NCBI GenBank assembly: GCA_900771165.1
Contig: CAAGMX010000412.1
Coordinates: 1-7,928 of the forward strand
Reading direction: 5' to 3'
Length of the DNA stretch: 7,928 bases
DNA from: Victivallales bacterium
GTDB taxonomy: Bacteria; Verrucomicrobiota; Lentisphaeria; Oligosphaerales; Oligosphaeraceae
Both the position numbers and the translations under genes were made by a program. Each line of letters begins with the position of its first letter. Positions within the stretch are counted from its first letter, which is position 1. Shown here one piece after another: positions 5,340 to 7,928 of the stretch. A model generated the notes under the pieces. That model had not been told where the DNA came from, did not search any database, and saw only the letters and a program-made list of their open reading frames with translations.

Positions 5340-6407
5340 ATGCTGCCCACTGTCATCGTCACGGGAGGAGCCGGCTTTATCGGTTCGGCTCTCATCCGGT
5401 ATCTTGTGAAGCATGAACTGGCCCGGGTGGCCAATCTGGACAAGCTGACCTACGCCGGGAATCTGGCCAATCTGAAAGAGGTCGCCGCCTCCCCCCTCTA
5501 CTCCTTCCACCAGATGGATGTGGCCCACCAGGACGGTGTCCGACGGCTCCTCCGGGAAGTCCAGCCCACAGGCATCCTGCATCTGGCGGCGGAAAGCCAT
5601 GTGGACCGCAGCATCGACGATCCCCTCGCCTTTGTCCGCACCAATGTCCTGGGCACCGCCAATCTCCTGCAGTGCACCCTGGAATACTGGCGGGAACTTT
5701 CCCCGGAACGTCAGGCCTCCTTCCGCTTCCAGCATATCAGCACCGACGAAGTCTACGGCTCCCTGGGGAAAGAGGGGCTGTTCACCGAAGCCACCCCCTA
5801 CGACCCCAGGAGTCCCTACTCCGCCAGCAAGGCCGCCAGCGACCATCTGGTCCGCGCCTGGGGGCATACCTTCGGCCTGCCCGTCCTCCTCTCCAACTGC
5901 TCCAACAACTACGGCCCCTATCACTTCCCCGAAAAGCTGATCCCCCTCATGATCCTCAATGCCTGGGAGGGGAAACCCCTCCCCATCTACGGACAGGGGG
6001 ACAATGTCCGGGACTGGCTCCATGTGGAGGATCACGCCAGGGCCCTTTGGCTCCTCCACACCCGGGGAGTGCCCGGGGAGACCTACAACATCGGGGGAGG
6101 GAACGAGCGCACCAACCGGGAGGTGGTCCAGTCCATCTGCCGGATTCTGGACCAGCTGCGCCCCAAGGAAAAGGGCAGTTACGCCGACCAGATCACCTTT
6201 GTCGCCGACCGTCCGGGCCACGACCGCCGTTACGCCATCGATGCCACGAAGCTGCGCCGGGAGCTGGGCTGGAAGCCTGAGAAATCCTTTGAGGACGGCC
6301 TCCGGGAGACCGTGATGTGGTATCTGGAGAACGACTGGTGGTGGCGGCCCATCCGGGAGGGCAACTATGCCGGACAGCGTCTAGGCCAGGGAGGAAAGCA
6401 GTCATGA
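5340..6407 (+). CDS. rmlB: dTDP-glucose 4,6-dehydratase
   Basis: This 355-aa extended short-chain dehydrogenase converts dTDP-D-glucose to dTDP-4-keto-6-deoxy-D-glucose, the second step of the dTDP-L-rhamnose pathway. The NAD-binding motif GGAGFIG is at residues 9-15. [11 protein letters not shown] follows at about residue 32, a signature of this enzyme. [11 protein letters not shown] marks the active-site strand. The catalytic Thr135-Asp136-Glu137 lies in ISTDEVYG, where the Asp-Glu pair distinguishes the dehydratase from epimerases. Tyr160 and Lys164 in YSASK are the YxxxK pair. [15 protein letters not shown] and [13 protein letters not shown] match the sugar-nucleotide binding domain. Length is normal for the family. 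It follows a terminator and a candidate promoter, so it should be the first gene of the operon. Its last codons (ATGA) overlap the rmlA start by 4 nt. Confidence 0.97.
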   Translation: MLPTVIVTGGAGFIGSALIRYLVKHELARVANLDKLTYAGNLANLKEVAASPLYSFHQMDVAHQDGVRRLLREVQPTGILHLAAESHVDRSIDDPLAFVRTNVLGTANLLQCTLEYWRELSPERQASFRFQHISTDEVYGSLGKEGLFTEATPYDPRSPYSASKAASDHLVRAWGHTFGLPVLLSNCSNNYGPYHFPEKLIPLMILNAWEGKPLPIYGQGDNVRDWLHVEDHARALWLLHTRGVPGETYNIGGGNERTNREVVQSICRILDQLRPKEKGSYADQITFVADRPGHDRRYAIDATKLRRELGWKPEKSFEDGLRETVMWYLENDWWWRPIREGNYAGQRLGQGGKQS

Positions 6408-7270
6408 AGGGAATCGTTCTTGCCGGCGGGGCGGGTACCCGTCTCCACCCCATCACCTGCGGGGTCTCCAAGCAGCTGCTGGGGATCTACGACAAGCCCA
6501 TGATCTACTATCCCATCTCCGTGCTGATGCTGGCCGGCATCCGGGAGATTCTCCTGATCACCACGCCGGAGGACCAGGAGAGTTTCTGGCGTCTGCTGGG
6601 GGATGGATCCGCCTTCGGGGTGGAGTTCACCTACGCCGTCCAGCCCCGGCCCGAGGGGCTGGCCCAGGCCTTCCTCATCGGGGAGTCCTTCATCGGGAAG
6701 GAGAATGTGGCCCTGGTGCTGGGAGACAACATCTTCTACGGGGCGGGCCTGGGAGCCCTCTGCCGTCAGGCGGCCGCACAACCCGAAGGCGCCACCGTCT
6801 TCGGATACTACGTGAAAGATCCCCAGCGCTTCGGCGTGGTGGAATTCGATGCCCAGGACCGGGCCGTCTCCATCGAGGAAAAACCCGCCGTCCCCAAATC
6901 CAACTACGCCGTCACGGGACTCTACTTCTACGACAACCACGTGGTGGAAATCGCCAAGGGCATCCGCCCCTCCGCCAGAGGTGAGCTGGAAATCACCGCC
7001 GTCAACAACGAATATCTCCGCCGGGGCACCCTCCGGGTGCAAAAGCTGGGACGGGGCTATGCCTGGCTGGATACCGGCACCCACGACGCCATGCTGGATG
7101 CCGCCAATTTTATCCGCACCCTGGAAACCCGTCAGGGACTCCAGGTGGCCTGCCTCCAGGAAATCGCCCTGGAAAACGGATGGCTCACCAAGGCCCAGGT
7201 CCGGGAAGGCCTGCGGGATCTCCGGAAGACCGACTACGGTCAGTATCTGCAGAAACTGGTGGAGGAGTGA
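6404..7270 (+). CDS. rmlA: Glucose-1-phosphate thymidylyltransferase
   Basis: This 288-aa nucleotidyltransferase couples dTTP and glucose-1-phosphate to give dTDP-glucose and pyrophosphate, the committed step of the pathway. The signature [11 protein letters not shown] is at residues 8-18. [21 protein letters not shown] follows, with the Lys-Pro that binds phosphate. The metal-binding Asp108 lies in [29 protein letters not shown] and [11 protein letters not shown] are the sugar-binding segments, and [14 protein letters not shown] is the conserved C-terminal signature. Length matches the short-form RmlA. A purine-rich ribosome binding site (GGGAGGAAAG from 6389) lies in the end of rmlB, and the start codon overlaps the rmlB stop, so the two are coupled. 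In this family dTDP-rhamnose is a feedback inhibitor, which is family knowledge and not visible here. Confidence 0.97.
   Translation: MKGIVLAGGAGTRLHPITCGVSKQLLGIYDKPMIYYPISVLMLAGIREILLITTPEDQESFWRLLGDGSAFGVEFTYAVQPRPEGLAQAFLIGESFIGKENVALVLGDNIFYGAGLGALCRQAAAQPEGATVFGYYVKDPQRFGVVEFDAQDRAVSIEEKPAVPKSNYAVTGLYFYDNHVVEIAKGIRPSARGELEITAVNNEYLRRGTLRVQKLGRGYAWLDTGTHDAMLDAANFIRTLETRQGLQVACLQEIALENGWLTKAQVREGLRDLRKTDYGQYLQKLVEE
7261..7267 (+). promoter_or_regulatory. Shine-Dalgarno GGAGGAG deciding the GTG start of rmlC
   Basis: GGAGGAG overlaps the last codons of rmlA and ends 6 nt before GTG at 7274. No in-frame ATG exists before the conserved core, so this site supports GTG as the start. It also indicates coupling with rmlA. 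Confidence 0.75.
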
Positions 7271-7273
7271 CCC

Positions 7274-7825
7274 GTGAACGTCAAGGAAACCGCCCTCCCC
7301 GGACTCCTGATTCTGGAACCCCAGGTCTTCCGGGACACCCGGGGATATTTTCTCGAAAGCTGGCGTGAGGAAAGTTTCCGCCAGGCGGGCATCTCCTGCC
7401 ACTTCGTCCAGGACAACGAATCCCAGTCCTCCTACGGCGTGGTGCGGGGTCTCCACTGGCAGGCCATGCCCTACACCCAGGCCAAGCTGGTGCGGGTCAT
7501 CCAGGGAACCGTCCTGGATGTCTCCGTGGATCTCCGGAAGGGCTCCCCTACCTTCGGCCGCCATGTGGCCGTGAAACTCTCCGGGGAAAACAAACGCCAG
7601 CTCTTCATCCCCCGGGGCTTCGCCCACGGCTTCGCCGTCCTCAGCCCGCAGGCCATCTTCGCCTACAAATGCGACAACCCCTACCGCCCCGAGGCGGAAC
7701 GGGGACTGAAATTCGATGATCCCGCCCTGGGCATCGACTGGCGGCTCTCCCCCGGAGAATGGATCCTCTCCGAAAAAGACCAAAAACACCCCCCCCTGAA
7801 CCAAATCCAACCCGTGGAAATCTAA
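7274..7825 (+). CDS. rmlC: dTDP-4-dehydrorhamnose 3,5-epimerase
   Basis: This 183-aa cupin epimerises dTDP-4-keto-6-deoxy-D-glucose at C3 and C5 to dTDP-4-keto-L-rhamnose. RDTRGYFLESW at residues 20-30 is the typical N-terminal signature. VVRGLHWQ holds the catalytic base His61, and the substrate-contacting Lys71 follows in AKLVRVIQG. DVSVDLRKGSPTFG and LFIPRGFAHGF complete the cupin barrel. Tyr131 and Tyr137 in YKCDNPY include the likely catalytic acid, and SEKD near residue 169 is the conserved C-terminal Asp segment. The length of about 180 is normal. The gene starts with GTG and lies 3 nt after rmlA. It ends with TAA, and the TCTAGA repeat array begins on the very next base, so no terminator or spacer separates them. 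Confidence 0.96.
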   Translation: MNVKETALPGLLILEPQVFRDTRGYFLESWREESFRQAGISCHFVQDNESQSSYGVVRGLHWQAMPYTQAKLVRVIQGTVLDVSVDLRKGSPTFGRHVAVKLSGENKRQLFIPRGFAHGFAVLSPQAIFAYKCDNPYRPEAERGLKFDDPALGIDWRLSPGEWILSEKDQKHPPLNQIQPVEI

Positions 7826-7928
7826 TCTAGACGAAAGATTCTAGAGATTCTAGAGGGTCTAGAGAGTCTAGAGGGTCTAGAGGGTCTAGAGGGTCTAGAG
7901 GGTCTAGAGGGTCTAGAGGGTCTAGAGG
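7826..7928. repeat. Tandem array of a 9-bp TCTAGAGGG unit
   Basis: After one lone TCTAGA at 7826-7831, the unit TCTAGANNN begins at 7840 and repeats every 9 bp: 7840, 7849, 7858, 7867, 7876, 7885, 7894, 7903, 7912 and 7921. That is ten copies up to the window edge, the last cut after 8 bp. The 3-nt spacer is GAT in the first copy and GAG in the third; all other complete copies have GGG. TCTAGA is a perfect palindrome and occurs nowhere else in the window that I can see. The two variant units lie at the rmlC side, as expected of an array that degenerates at one edge. The array continues beyond the window, so its full length is unknown. Confidence 0.95.

Noticed and set aside
3516..6221. A 901-aa open frame on the minus strand
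   Set aside because: It runs antisense across four genes, two intergenic regions and the terminator, shows low-complexity Gly/Val/Glu/Asp-rich translation and no motifs. Strong codon bias toward C-ending codons on the + strand removes stops from this antisense frame.
6365..7810. A 481-aa open frame on the minus strand opposite rmlA and rmlC
   Set aside because: Spans two certain genes in antisense and has no recognisable domain.
7826..7928. CRISPR array
   Set aside because: The repeat is only 9 bp with no unique spacers of 25-40 bp; it is a simple tandem repeat.
7826..7928. Intrinsic terminator of the rml operon
   Set aside because: TCTAGA copies can pair with each other but give only short A/U-rich stems, and no T-run follows. 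A terminator may lie beyond the window.
1..7928. tRNA, rRNA or insertion sequence genes
   Set aside because: No tRNA cloverleaf, rRNA motif, transposase motif or terminal inverted repeats were seen on either strand.

Overview
The window is about two-thirds G+C. It holds ten coding regions, all on the + strand, and almost no long non-coding DNA. The organism looks like a high-GC Gram-negative bacterium. A small lipoprotein and membrane-anchored envelope proteins point that way. The UDP-glucose dehydrogenase is close to the animal/eukaryotic form, and the 419-residue protein ends in a small beta domain of a kind I associate with Lentisphaerae/Verrucomicrobia-type genomes. A PVC-superphylum origin (Planctomycetes, Verrucomicrobia, Lentisphaerae) is my best guess, but it is inference and no marker gene is present.

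Region 1 (1-3276) is a tightly packed set. It contains the C-terminal end of a GH78-like alpha-L-rhamnosidase, a complete UDP-glucose 6-dehydrogenase, a histidine-family phosphatase and a TIM-barrel sugar-phosphate isomerase/epimerase-like protein. The last three overlap by about 20 nt each, so they are probably co-transcribed and translationally coupled. Their starts lack a clear Shine-Dalgarno sequence and lie in C-rich, pyrimidine-rich DNA.

Region 2 (3277-5205) begins with an AT-rich intergenic island carrying a candidate promoter. Three envelope genes of unknown function follow: a membrane-anchored coiled-coil protein (419 aa), a 69-aa Ala/Pro-rich single-span membrane protein, and a 48-aa predicted lipoprotein. 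The unit closes with a strong intrinsic terminator, so it reads as a self-contained transcription unit.

Region 3 (5206-7825) is an rmlB-rmlA-rmlC operon for dTDP-sugar synthesis (dTDP-4-keto-L-rhamnose). rmlB and rmlA overlap by 4 nt, and rmlC starts with GTG three nt after rmlA ends. rmlD, the last enzyme for dTDP-L-rhamnose, is not in the window. The rhamnosidase fragment, UDP-glucuronate synthesis and the rml genes together suggest a polysaccharide or cell-surface glycan locus.

Region 4 (7826-7928) starts directly at the rmlC stop codon. It is an array of a 9-bp unit, TCTAGAGGG, containing the palindrome TCTAGA, and it runs off the window edge. It is the most unusual structure seen here and no gene explains it.
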